From IMG/VR virus record IMGVR_UViG_3300033145_001550, positions 1 through 26,347 of that record: a stretch of 26,347 bases of DNA. The stretch is one strand, 5' to 3'. The notes below the pieces were generated by a model. The model saw only the letters and a list, made by a program, of their open reading frames with translations, was not told the DNA's origin and did no database searches. Position 1 is the first letter of the stretch. The number at the start of each line of letters is the position of its first letter. Shown piece by piece: positions 15,166 to 21,877 of this stretch. This DNA is from a virus. Made by a program: the position numbers and the translations under genes.

Positions 15166-15645
15166 TTATTTTAAATTATTTAATATTTTATAAGCTTTAT
15201 TTAAATGCAATTTACGATTTCTTCCCCAATCATATAATCTATAGGTTTGGCAACTATGACACATATTACAAAAAGAACATTGAAAATTAGGACTTATAAT
15301 TTCTATTATGGTTCCTTTTAATAAGCAATGAACTATACCTCCTTTAATATAAAAAATATCTCCTTTTTTTGCTATTATTTTATTCAAATACTTGTTTGGA
15401 AGTACTTTTTCTTTACAATCTGCTATAAAATCAGGAAGTACTTTTTTATCATTAAATCCTAAATATAATTCGCCTTCAGTTTCAAAATAATAAATTTCAT
15501 GATAATCTAAAGGATGTACATGAATAGAAAGAGGAGAAAAAACTTGCAAAACTTCTATTTTCATTTTACTTCCTTTAAAACATTTAATCATATCTGATTT
15601 AATTCCCCAAGGTCTGAATTCTTTAATAAATTTAATTTTCATCAT
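15166..15645 (-). CDS. Phosphomannose-isomerase-like cupin with CxxCxxCxxC insert
   Basis: This 159-aa cupin starts IKEFRPWG and has PLSIHVHPLDYHEIYYF, with H42, H44 and E50 as likely metal ligands, then GELYLGFN and GIVHCLL (H106). The ending TYRLYDWGRNRKLHL is the signature of class I mannose-6-phosphate isomerases, which have about 390 aa; here only the catalytic cupin remains. Between EIISPN and TYRLYDW, where the isomerase has a short strand, lies CSFCNMCHSC (C123, C126, C129, C132). That could bind zinc or an Fe-S cluster. The first metal ligand is His in place of the usual Gln. It overlaps the upstream gene by 4 nt. Confidence 0.8.
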   Translation of the reverse strand: MMKIKFIKEFRPWGIKSDMIKCFKGSKMKIEVLQVFSPLSIHVHPLDYHEIYYFETEGELYLGFNDKKVLPDFIADCKEKVLPNKYLNKIIAKKGDIFYIKGGIVHCLLKGTIIEIISPNFQCSFCNMCHSCQTYRLYDWGRNRKLHLNKAYKILNNLK

Positions 15646-16313
15646 TTTTCTATTCTAAATTTTCCAGAAACATCTTTATTATCATAATTTTCTCGTTTAA
15701 TCATTACTTCAATGTGCCCTACAACTTTATCATTTTGGTCTATTACTTCAGCTGGTTGAGTTAAATAAGGAGTATTATAACAATCTCCAGATTTAATAAT
15801 CTGAGCAACTTCGTAAGAAGTATTTACTCTACGTTTATATTCATCTTTAATATCCTCAAATACCCCGCCAATACCATACATTTGTGGTAATCTATTAAAG
15901 TAATAATTTGCTCTTGTTAAAGCCTCTACTGTATAAGCATAAATGAAATATCTCAATTCACTTTTTTGCTTGTCTTGTTCAACTAATCTCTTAGGTACTT
16001 CTTGAATCAAACGAGTAATAGCGTAGTTCAATTCTCCCAAAAAAGCCCCCTCATAATTATATTTTTTAGCTACTCTATGGTAAATAGTTGAAGCTAATTT
16101 TTCTATAGGAGTTGACCATTTAGTTATTACTTCTTGTTCATAATTTAATAATAAAGTTCCTATTTCTATAAATGTCGCAGTATATGCCAAAAGTATATCT
16201 CGATTTGTATTAATATCTTTTGCTATAATATTTGAAAATTCAACTACTTTTTCATCAATCAAAATTCTATCCTGACTTTTTCCATCTGTTTTAACACTTG
16301 GTACGTATGGCAT
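15642..16313 (-). CDS. Long MPY...GELNY family protein (DUF6899-like)
   Basis: This 223-aa protein starts MPYVPSVKTDGKSQDRILID. In the middle it has GAFLGELNYAITRLIQEVP, then RANYYFNRLPQMYG and EYKRRVNTSYEVAQIIKSGD. These match the family order seen in the 119-aa protein, with an insert of about 90 residues before GELNY and a C-terminal extension rich in beta strands (VVGHIEVMIKRENYD). AAGGAG precedes the ATG. It lies between the two copies of the 53-bp repeat. The function is unknown. Confidence 0.78.
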   Translation of the reverse strand: MPYVPSVKTDGKSQDRILIDEKVVEFSNIIAKDINTNRDILLAYTATFIEIGTLLLNYEQEVITKWSTPIEKLASTIYHRVAKKYNYEGAFLGELNYAITRLIQEVPKRLVEQDKQKSELRYFIYAYTVEALTRANYYFNRLPQMYGIGGVFEDIKDEYKRRVNTSYEVAQIIKSGDCYNTPYLTQPAEVIDQNDKVVGHIEVMIKRENYDNKDVSGKFRIEK

Positions 16314-16317
16314 AATA

Positions 16318-16395
16318 TTATTCTCCTTCTGTTTTAATCTCTAGTAATTTGCTTTCTAATACTGTTAAAATATCTTGAAATTTAGGTCTTATCAT
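16318..16395 (-). CDS. 25-aa truncated MPY-family peptide, repeat copy B
   Basis: The ORF starts MIRPKFQDILTVLESKLLEI and ends KTEGE. It lacks the MPY start but continues a few residues further than copy A, stopping just after GE of the expected GELNY motif. GGAGG lies 6 nt before the ATG, and the start overlaps the upstream gene by 14 nt. The terminal GGAGAA also serves as part of the ribosome binding site of the next gene. It is a small peptide or gene remnant. Confidence 0.55.
   Translation of the reverse strand: MIRPKFQDILTVLESKLLEIKTEGE
16337..16389. repeat. 53-bp exact direct repeat, copy B
   Basis: This is the second copy of the repeat at 15074-15126. The flanks diverge at once on both sides: copy A is followed upstream by codons giving MPYIEQND, whereas copy B runs straight into the end of the preceding gene. 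That makes copy B the more likely derived, truncated copy, although direction cannot be proved here. Confidence 0.95.
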
Positions 16396-16585
16396 TATTT
16401 CCTCCATTTCCATTAGTATTTTTGATTTCTTCTAAATCATCTGTTAATTTTTGTAATTCATCTAAAGCCAATTGACCTAATCTTTCTCTTTGTTTCTTAT
16501 CTTTCTCATCTCTCAATATAGGCACAATCCTAGAAAGGCGTTTTAAATCATCAATAAGTTTATGCATATCATATGAAGTTATCAT
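16382..16585 (-). CDS. Small helical protein
   Basis: This 67-aa protein starts MITSYDMHKLIDDLKRLSRI, with a heptad-like charged helix to about residue 55 and an Asn/Gly-rich tail (NGNGGNND). It probably forms a coiled coil. AAGGATAAGGA precedes the ATG. Not recognised. Its last codons overlap the start of repeat-borne peptide B. Confidence 0.7.
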   Translation of the reverse strand: MITSYDMHKLIDDLKRLSRIVPILRDEKDKKQRERLGQLALDELQKLTDDLEEIKNTNGNGGNNDKT

Positions 16586-16610
16586 TTTATTCCTTATCCT
16601 TCGCCTTTAA

Positions 16611-17357
16611 TTAAAATCTAAATTTATAATAAACTATGATACGATTTGAAGCATCAAATCCTTTCCCTGCACCAATTCCTAAACCAGAATTATCTGTTAT
16701 TTGATAAGAGGTTCCCAAATAAACTCCTCTATTAGTTAAGAAAGCATCGAGTTTCCATTTCCAATATTTAATAAAAGACACTCCAGCTCCACCTTCGAAT
16801 CCACTATTATCTCCACCTGCTCCATATCCAGCTATTCCTATAGGTTCTAAAATAAATCCAATAGGTTTAAGTGCTTTAGCAAGTAAAGGGAAATCTTTAG
16901 CTTTAATATTTTTAATTATATTGCCTTTACTGTCCATAACATATAAATCTTGGCTGTTTTTTGGTTTTACAAGAAAATGACCGTTAAGTTTCATTTTAAA
17001 TTCTCTTGTATATTCTAAATTAATTTTAATAGGAGTATTGGCTTTACCTTTAAAATAACCATATCCGAATATACAACTTAAAATTATACTATATACAACT
17101 AATTTCCTAACATTAAATAACCCTACAATATCTTTAGCCCAACCTACAGGGTTCGATAATCCTTTAAAACCAGAAAAGAATTTTTTCCAAGTAAAGGCTT
17201 CTGTTCCATCTACTTTATAAGTATTTCCTATATTACAATTAAAACCTGTAATATCTTTAGTAGTTTTCTTAGCTCTATTTATAATAAACTTTCTAATATA
17301 AGTAAAAGCTACAACTGCTAAAAGCGTTGTAAATAAACCTACTATAAATTGTATCAT
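16611..17357 (-). CDS. Membrane protein with beta-barrel-like C-terminus
   Basis: This 248-aa protein has two hydrophobic helices, at about residues 3-20 and 86-104, separated by a basic loop with VDGTEAFTWKKFFSGF. The last 75 residues are Gly- and aromatic-rich with alternating strands (GIAGYGAGGDNSGFEGGAG, LGTSYQITDNSGLGIGAGKG) and end YYKFRF. A terminal aromatic after alternating strands is typical of outer-membrane barrel proteins, yet only about 5-6 strands are present. It may assemble as an oligomer or only mimic a barrel. GGAGG precedes the ATG, which overlaps the upstream stop (TAATG). A role in envelope passage or lysis is possible. Confidence 0.65.
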   Translation of the reverse strand: MIQFIVGLFTTLLAVVAFTYIRKFIINRAKKTTKDITGFNCNIGNTYKVDGTEAFTWKKFFSGFKGLSNPVGWAKDIVGLFNVRKLVVYSIILSCIFGYGYFKGKANTPIKINLEYTREFKMKLNGHFLVKPKNSQDLYVMDSKGNIIKNIKAKDFPLLAKALKPIGFILEPIGIAGYGAGGDNSGFEGGAGVSFIKYWKWKLDAFLTNRGVYLGTSYQITDNSGLGIGAGKGFDASNRIIVYYKFRF

Positions 17358-17533
17358 TATTCATACCTCCATATATCACTATATTCTTCACGAAGTTCTT
17401 TTATCTCTTGTATTATAGTTTTTTTACTAGCAAAGAAAATAAACCAAACAAATAACAAACTTAAAAATAATTGAAAAAGAGTTATAAGTATTCTTACAGG
17501 AATAGTTAATATATATCCAATTAATTTAATCAT
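17357..17533 (-). CDS. 58-aa single-TM protein
   Basis: The ORF starts MIKLIGYILTIPVRILITLF and is followed by a strongly hydrophobic stretch and an acidic helix (EIKELREEYSDIWRYE). The topology looks like a small inner-membrane protein with a cytoplasmic or periplasmic coiled tail. AGGAG lies 6 nt before the ATG, and both ends overlap neighbours. It is likely a partner of the barrel-like protein that follows. Holin- or spanin-like roles are only conjecture. Confidence 0.7.
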   Translation of the reverse strand: MIKLIGYILTIPVRILITLFQLFLSLLFVWFIFFASKKTIIQEIKELREEYSDIWRYE

Positions 17534-17670
17534 CTTTTTCTCCTATAATACAGCTGTGCTATTTTTACTATTATCATTTCTATAATATTATATAATTTTT
17601 TATAAATAAATTTAATCCCCAACCAAGGCAAACACAGCACGTATAATATACAAAAAACTTCTAATTTCAT
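17530..17670 (-). CDS. 46-aa membrane microprotein
   Basis: The ORF starts MKLEVFCILYVLCLPWLGIK and ends with a basic RRKR. There is one hydrophobic N-terminal helix and an amphipathic second segment. GGGA precedes the ATG, which overlaps the stop of the upstream gene by 4 nt; its own stop overlaps the 58-aa gene by 4 nt. Function unknown. Confidence 0.65.
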   Translation of the reverse strand: MKLEVFCILYVLCLPWLGIKFIYKKLYNIIEMIIVKIAQLYYRRKR

Positions 17671-17993
17671 GACATTCCCAATACAGTAGTCTTACGAAAA
17701 GAAGAACCGCTTTCTCTTTCTTTACCTGCTTCTTTTAATTTATAATTTTTTAAAAAACTTTCTTGAGTAGAATAATTATCGCAGAAAAACTTTTTACATT
17801 TAGGTCGTTTGACTTCTGGTAAAGTAAGATAGACCTCTTTTGCTTTAAGACTATTGTGATATAAACGATTATATTGGGAGGTTAATTTATTGAGTTTATT
17901 TAGGTAGGTTCTTGTAGTTCTGGCGTGAGCCCTACTTCTCAAACTTTTCTTTTTTTTCTTACTTATTAAAGATGTTTTGTTATTATCTCTCAA
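17667..17993 (-). CDS. Basic hypothetical protein, TTG start
   Basis: This 108-aa protein starts at TTG 17993-17991, with AAGGAG exactly 6 nt upstream. The N-terminus is highly basic (KKKKKSLRSRAHARTTRTY) and the middle carries a CKKFFCDNY pair. It may bind nucleic acid. It is the first gene after the strong promoter at 18035-18064 and heads the operon that continues leftward. Not recognised. Confidence 0.75.
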   Translation of the reverse strand: MRDNNKTSLISKKKKKSLRSRAHARTTRTYLNKLNKLTSQYNRLYHNSLKAKEVYLTLPEVKRPKCKKFFCDNYSTQESFLKNYKLKEAGKERESGSSFRKTTVLGMS

Positions 17994-18034
17994 AATATCT
18001 CCTTACTTTACCTAGACTTTTCCTTACTAATTAG

Positions 18035-18064
18035 AGTATAACATATTGCTATGTCACCTGTCAA
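18035..18064 (-). promoter_or_regulatory. Strong promoter TTGACA-18-TATACT with extended -10
   Basis: On the minus strand, TTGACA at 18064-18059 and TATACT at 18040-18035 are separated by 18 bp, and TGT precedes the -10. Transcription should begin near 18028 and reach the TTG-start gene at 17993. The -10 region shares 19 of 22 bases with the promoter at 25970-25991. Confidence 0.8.
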
Positions 18065-18067
18065 GAG

Positions 18068-18088
18068 TAGGGTAAATATTTAACCCTA
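18068..18088. promoter_or_regulatory. Inverted repeat TAGGGT-N9-ACCCTA upstream of promoter
   Basis: Six-base arms TAGGGT and ACCCTA flank an AT spacer that itself contains the palindrome TAAATATTTA. The repeat lies 4 bp upstream of the -35 box and 23 bp after the recombinase stop. No T-run follows, so it is not a standard terminator. It could be a regulator site or part of a recombination site. Confidence 0.55.
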
Positions 18089-18110
18089 TCAGTATCAAGG
18101 ACTTATAAAC

Positions 18111-18890
18111 TTATTTAATTTTGTTATTATATACCTCTTTTATTAGGGTAATATCTGTCTGCAAATACCTCATTGTAGTTTGTATATTACTGTGCCCCAA
18201 CAACTTAGAAACAATTGTTACATCAACTCCTTTCCTAAGTAAATGAGTCGCAAACGAGTGTCTCAACAAATGAGGTCTTAATTTAATATCCATAAAATAG
18301 GGCTTTAAGGTCTTAAAAATGTCTGATATAGCATATTTGCCCACATTAAAGGCGTTTTCTACCTCTCCCTCGGAGTTAAAATACTCTAATAAAATCCTTC
18401 TAATTCGTTTAGGAAACACCGCTAAACGCTCTTTTTTGGTCTTTTTTTCATAAACCTTTACCATACAAGACTTTATGTCAATATCCTTTCTTTTAATAGG
18501 AGCCAACTCGCTTTGTCTAACCCCTGTATAAAACATAAAATAAAGTAAAGCCTTTACTCTCAATGGTTTAGAGAAAATATCCTCTAACATTGGTATAATA
18601 TTACCCTCAAAATATTCTTCGGTTATACTATCCGGTAATTTATGAATACATCTGCTAAGTTTAGGCATTTCTATATCTAACTCTTTGAAGCGAATATAAG
18701 CCTTAATCGCCTTAATATTCAGATTGACATATTCGGTAGAGTAACGCTGTTTAAGGCTCAGAATATGGTTATAGAGTAGTTCTTTGGTCGGTGTTTTAAT
18801 ATGGGTCAGTAGGCGGTTCACAATCCCCACATATACCGAGCTGGAATGTCCATTTGCCTTGAGGTAGTCAGAAAAATTAATGTTTCTCAT
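18111..18890 (-). CDS. Tyrosine recombinase / phage integrase
   Basis: This 259-aa XerC/D-like recombinase has an N-terminal SAM-like core-binding domain (to about residue 75) and a catalytic domain with TGVRQSEL (R125), the beta-hairpin Lys (about K149-K153), [12 protein letters not shown] (H207, R210), [10 protein letters not shown] (H233) and RYLQTD (nucleophile Y242). All catalytic residues are present. Its short N-terminus, without an arm-binding domain, is more like a Xer or simple-element recombinase than a lambda integrase. AAAGGAG precedes the ATG. It sits between the two longest non-coding gaps. The base composition of the 5' half seems richer in G+C than the neighbours. It may integrate the element or resolve multimers. 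Confidence 0.93.
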   Translation of the reverse strand: MRNINFSDYLKANGHSSSVYVGIVNRLLTHIKTPTKELLYNHILSLKQRYSTEYVNLNIKAIKAYIRFKELDIEMPKLSRCIHKLPDSITEEYFEGNIIPMLEDIFSKPLRVKALLYFMFYTGVRQSELAPIKRKDIDIKSCMVKVYEKKTKKERLAVFPKRIRRILLEYFNSEGEVENAFNVGKYAISDIFKTLKPYFMDIKLRPHLLRHSFATHLLRKGVDVTIVSKLLGHSNIQTTMRYLQTDITLIKEVYNNKIK

Positions 18891-18923
18891 TTCTAAGTTC
18901 TCCTTTATATTGCTAAAGAGAGT

Positions 18924-18949
18924 AGAACACTCTTGTAAGAGAGGGTTCT
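18924..18949. promoter_or_regulatory. Hairpin in recombinase leader
   Basis: On the minus strand AGAAC pairs with GTTCT and CTCTT with AAGAG, around a small internal loop and tight apex. It lies 34 nt upstream of the recombinase ATG in its untranslated leader. It could be a regulator or recombinase binding site, or an RNA hairpin that limits recombinase translation. Confidence 0.45.
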
Positions 18950-18972
18950 ATGAACGTAGTGAATATATCTAT

Positions 18973-18994
18973 ATATACGTAGTATAGTATATTG
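18973..18994 (-). promoter_or_regulatory. Candidate recombinase promoter (-10 TATACT in CAATAT context)
   Basis: The minus strand reads CAATATACTATACTACG, resembling the CAATRTGTTATACT motif of the two better promoters but lacking the TG extension. No good -35 box is seen. It would give an 80-90 nt leader containing the hairpin. This region, 18891-19022, also holds two direct ACGTAGT repeats 24 bp apart and no ORF. Confidence 0.4.
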
Positions 18995-19017
18995 TTATTA
19001 TCTTATAAGTATATACA

Positions 19018-19059
19018 ATATATTATATATTATTAATATTATATATATTATATATTAAA
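19018..19059. other. Pure A/T tract
   Basis: About 42 bp contain only A and T in repeated TATATTA-like units. The tract covers the end of the VRR-NUC gene (coding NIYNINNI) and the start of the non-coding gap. It would melt easily and could mark an origin, a recombination hot spot, or just drift. Confidence 0.5.
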
Positions 19060-19586
19060 GTGCTAAATTCTTGAATTGTTTTAATTACTTTATATTCAAA
19101 ACCTAATTTTTCACTTAATTGTTTAAATTGTTTTTGATTTTTATTTAATACTGTTTTTCTCTTTAATTCGATAAATACTGTTTTTCCTTTGGGTAAAAAA
19201 ATAATGTAATCTGAATATCCAGCTTTACCTATTTGATATAATTTATCTTGAAAATTAAAAAGCCCATTAGCCACTCTTAAAAATGTTAATTTTTCTTTTT
19301 TTTCTAAATACCATAAAACAGTTCTAACTTTTTGTTGTAAATCTTTTTCTGTTAATTGGTCATTTAATTGGTTAAACAATAATTTTTTTTCATAATCATT
19401 TAAGTTTAATAAGTTTTTAGCACAGTCTAAATGAAATCTTTTCCAAGTATGAAAATCTTTTCCTTCTATTTTATCTACTTTACACCTACCAAAATAATAA
19501 TTTTTATATGTAATTGCTTTTTTACATTTTTCACATATCCATTCTTTTTTTGATAATATTAAATATGTGCCTGTTATATAATTCAT
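19023..19586 (-). CDS. Zinc-finger protein with VRR-NUC nuclease domain
   Basis: This 187-aa protein has an N-terminal cysteine site (CEKCKKAITYKNYYFGRC, then HLDC) and a C-terminal VRR-NUC domain: GKAGYSDYIIFLPKGKTVFI, ELKRK, NKNQKQFKQL and EYKVIKTIQEFSTL. The PD-(D/E)XK-like residues are the D of SDY and the E and K of ELK. VRR-NUC nucleases of phages act on branched or flapped DNA. The last residues (NIYNINNI) run into an A/T-only tract, so the original C-terminus may have been altered. AAGGAG precedes the ATG, which overlaps the upstream gene by 4 nt. Confidence 0.85.
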   Translation of the reverse strand: MNYITGTYLILSKKEWICEKCKKAITYKNYYFGRCKVDKIEGKDFHTWKRFHLDCAKNLLNLNDYEKKLLFNQLNDQLTEKDLQQKVRTVLWYLEKKEKLTFLRVANGLFNFQDKLYQIGKAGYSDYIIFLPKGKTVFIELKRKTVLNKNQKQFKQLSEKLGFEYKVIKTIQEFSTLIYNIYNINNI

Positions 19587-20086
19587 AATCCTAACTCCTT
19601 TTTAAATTCCTTTAACTTTGGTAATGTTGTTTTTTGATATTCTTTTGAATATTCTTTTATTAGCTCCAAATATAATCGGTCAAGGAAAGTTAATTTTTTT
19701 TCATTTAATTTATTATGAAATGTTTTATAGTCTATTTTCTCAAATTCTATTATTTCTTTTTCAGTTTCCCCACTTAACCATTTATAGAATATTTTTCTTT
19801 TAACTTCATATACTTCTGGTTCTATTTTAGATAAAACCCGTCTAAAATCAAAAGTATGTGTAAATTGAAAATAATTAGTGCTTAACCAATCAAGAAAATC
19901 TAAAGAAAATAGATAATGCCTTAAAGATTGTATGTATTCGCACTCATTTTCATAATGTTGTTTTTTTAAATAAAGACCAGTTATTTCATCAGCAATAGAT
20001 ATTAAACCACAATAATCTTTACCCATTTTAGCTTTTAAATTATGTTCTACTTTTGTTAGTAAATCTTGAAACTGTCTATTTCTCAT
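19583..20086 (-). CDS. Hypothetical protein, helical
   Basis: This 167-aa protein starts MRNRQFQDLLTKVEHNLKAK. It is mostly helical, with an aromatic middle (YFQFTHTFDFRRVL) and a charged C-terminus with a GETEKEIIEFEKIDYKTFHN segment that could be a helix-turn-helix. GGAG precedes the ATG. Its coupling to the VRR-NUC gene suggests a DNA-related role, but no family is recognised. Confidence 0.72.
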   Translation of the reverse strand: MRNRQFQDLLTKVEHNLKAKMGKDYCGLISIADEITGLYLKKQHYENECEYIQSLRHYLFSLDFLDWLSTNYFQFTHTFDFRRVLSKIEPEVYEVKRKIFYKWLSGETEKEIIEFEKIDYKTFHNKLNEKKLTFLDRLYLELIKEYSKEYQKTTLPKLKEFKKELGL

Positions 20087-20289
20087 TATGCTCCTTTAGT
20101 TACAAAAACTTCCCCTATAAAATAATTTTTACCTATTCTTCTATATTTATCTTTGTATCTTAATGCTTCTTTTTTGGTCTTATATAAACCACCAGAATAA
20201 TGTAATAGTTTATCACCATAACGATACTTATATAAATTAATATACCCTACAAATTTTTTATCATTTTCTGATATGACTGTTTTTTGCAT
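20086..20289 (-). CDS. Hypothetical small basic protein
   Basis: This 67-aa protein starts MQKTVISENDKKFVGYINLY. The start at 20289 has AAAGGAG at 8 nt, while an upstream in-frame ATG does not. It has a YSGGLYKTKKEALRYKDKY segment and looks like a small beta-alpha domain seen in phage proteins. Not recognised. Confidence 0.7.
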   Translation of the reverse strand: MQKTVISENDKKFVGYINLYKYRYGDKLLHYSGGLYKTKKEALRYKDKYRRIGKNYFIGEVFVTKGA

Positions 20290-20302
20290 ATTGTTTGCTC
20301 CT

Positions 20303-21469
20303 TTATTTATCAAACCTGATTGTTTTCCCCACAGGGAAGCGAGGGATGCCGTCCTTACTCAAATTTTGATATTTTATTGTCAACGACTTGCCAAGATATT
20401 CCTTTGGATTTTCAAAAAGATATTTTAACAAACTCTGCTTGCCTTCCATTTTAGCCTTTATAGTTCCTTTAGTAGTTCCAAATTTAAAAGTCTTATTTCC
20501 TAAGTCTTTTAATACCCTATTAGGCTCTATTTCACACACAAATGCCCCAATATGTCCGGCTAATATACCCTTGCCTTCTTCTGCTCCCACAATAATAAAT
20601 TCATCATCTACAAATTCTTTATACTTTAATAAGTTATAACTCCTTTTTTGTTCATAAGGCATAAACTCATTTCTAAACATAATACCTTCATAACCTTCTT
20701 CAATATAATCTTTATATATTTTCATAGCTTCTTCAAAATTATTAACTTCTAATGTATGAACTTTAATTATATTATGGCAAAGAGTGCAATCAAATAAGGA
20801 AAATCTTTTATCAAATGTTTCTTTTTCTTTTAATTCTCCAATACGAGGGCAGTCATAAATATGATATTGTATTTTTTTAGTTGCTTCTTGATTTATTTTC
20901 TTACTTGCTCTTATAGCTCCTGTAAAACTATTAAAATCCTCATTGTGTATATATAGTTCACCATCAAAAATATCTCCTTCTTTCATAACTAAATCTAATT
21001 CATTAGCTATATGCTCCATTGTAATAATTTCTTTACCAGACCTAAACCAAAGTTTAACTCCTTTATCATTTTTCGTGCTAATACAGCGTAAACCGTCGAG
21101 CTTCGGTTGTACATAACAAGGATATTTTAAATGTCTTTCAGCGTGTTTATTAAAAGACTGTGCTAACATTGGTAAATAACCACCCCTGTTTGCTATCTTA
21201 GTTTTTGTATTACATTCTGCAACAGTTAAATGATAATCCTTATTATGCTTATACTCCCATTTAGATTTAGCCTCGGCTTCTGCTTGCTGAGCCGGCGTAG
21301 TCTCATTACTTCTACCTATGTTTTTACCTTCTTTAATGGTCTGTTCATACCGTTGTTTTTTACCGTCAACTTGACCTTGGATAACAATAAGTTTATTGTC
21401 CTCAGTAGAGATATCCCATTCTTGAATTTTGCCAGAAGAAGTTAATTTATATAATTTTGGTAATTTCAT
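20303..21469 (-). CDS. ATP-dependent DNA ligase with WGR-like N-terminal domain
   Basis: This 388-aa enzyme seals nicks in DNA. The adenylation motif QPKLDGLRC contains the nucleophile K123; further motifs are GDIFDGELY, EGYEGIMFRN and LLKYKEF, followed by an OB-fold ending RFPVGKTIRFDK. Residues 1-75 (LYKLTSSGKIQEWDI, GKKQRYEQTIKEGKNIGRSN) resemble a WGR-like DNA-binding domain that some phage ligases carry. AAGGAG precedes the ATG. It overlaps the 82-aa gene by 23 nt. It fits with the FEN exonuclease and primase-helicase in lagging-strand processing. Confidence 0.92.
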   Translation of the reverse strand: MKLPKLYKLTSSGKIQEWDISTEDNKLIVIQGQVDGKKQRYEQTIKEGKNIGRSNETTPAQQAEAEAKSKWEYKHNKDYHLTVAECNTKTKIANRGGYLPMLAQSFNKHAERHLKYPCYVQPKLDGLRCISTKNDKGVKLWFRSGKEIITMEHIANELDLVMKEGDIFDGELYIHNEDFNSFTGAIRASKKINQEATKKIQYHIYDCPRIGELKEKETFDKRFSLFDCTLCHNIIKVHTLEVNNFEEAMKIYKDYIEEGYEGIMFRNEFMPYEQKRSYNLLKYKEFVDDEFIIVGAEEGKGILAGHIGAFVCEIEPNRVLKDLGNKTFKFGTTKGTIKAKMEGKQSLLKYLFENPKEYLGKSLTIKYQNLSKDGIPRFPVGKTIRFDK

Positions 21470-21695
21470 TTTGAACTCCTTGCTTTCTTTCCCATTGTCC
21501 TTTTCCTATTGATATACAATATTTTTTAAGATATGTATATAATGTAGTTTCTGATATTCCATATCTTTTTATATTAAATTTTATATCATATTTTCCAAAA
21601 AGCTCTTGCATTTTAGTCCATATCTCAACAAGATTAAATATTTCTGGCATATAATCTAAGGCAATTTTAAAGTTCTTATCGTGCTTTGTTTTCAT
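21447..21695 (-). CDS. Small protein with possible helix-turn-helix
   Basis: This 82-aa protein contains IKRYGISETTLYTYLKKYCI, which looks like a helix-turn-helix recognition unit, after a helical N-terminus with IFNLVEIWTKMQELFG. GGGGA precedes the ATG. The start follows the previous stop with no gap. It may bind DNA. Confidence 0.65.
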   Translation of the reverse strand: MKTKHDKNFKIALDYMPEIFNLVEIWTKMQELFGKYDIKFNIKRYGISETTLYTYLKKYCISIGKGQWERKQGVQNEITKII

Positions 21696-21866
21696 TTAAA
21701 ATCCCCAAATTATTTTATAAAATAAAGATGTAGTTATAAGCCCACTCCCTGCCCCTAGAAAACACCCAACTATAAAGGCATGAGAAGGGATTAATAATAT
21801 TCCAATTAGAATTAAACTTATTCCACCCAAAATACATTTCCAAAATAAAATATTTAATCCTTTCAT
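21696..21866 (-). CDS. 56-aa membrane protein, two predicted helices
   Basis: The ORF starts MKGLNILFWKCILGGISLIL and has a second hydrophobic, Gly-rich helix (FIVGCFLGAGSGLITTSLF). AAGGAG lies 6 nt before the ATG. It ends directly against the next start. Function unknown; it is one of many small membrane proteins in this window. Confidence 0.75.
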   Translation of the reverse strand: MKGLNILFWKCILGGISLILIGILLIPSHAFIVGCFLGAGSGLITTSLFYKIIWGF

Positions 21867-21877
21867 TTTAAGCTCCT

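Noticed and set aside
15074-16389. Treating the 53-bp repeats as an insertion sequence or CRISPR
   Set aside because: There are only two copies, they are coding, they are in direct orientation, and no transposase or spacer pattern is present.
18068-18088. Reading the TAGGGT/ACCCTA repeat as a rho-independent terminator of the recombinase
   Set aside because: The stem is short, the loop is long and no T-run follows on the minus strand.
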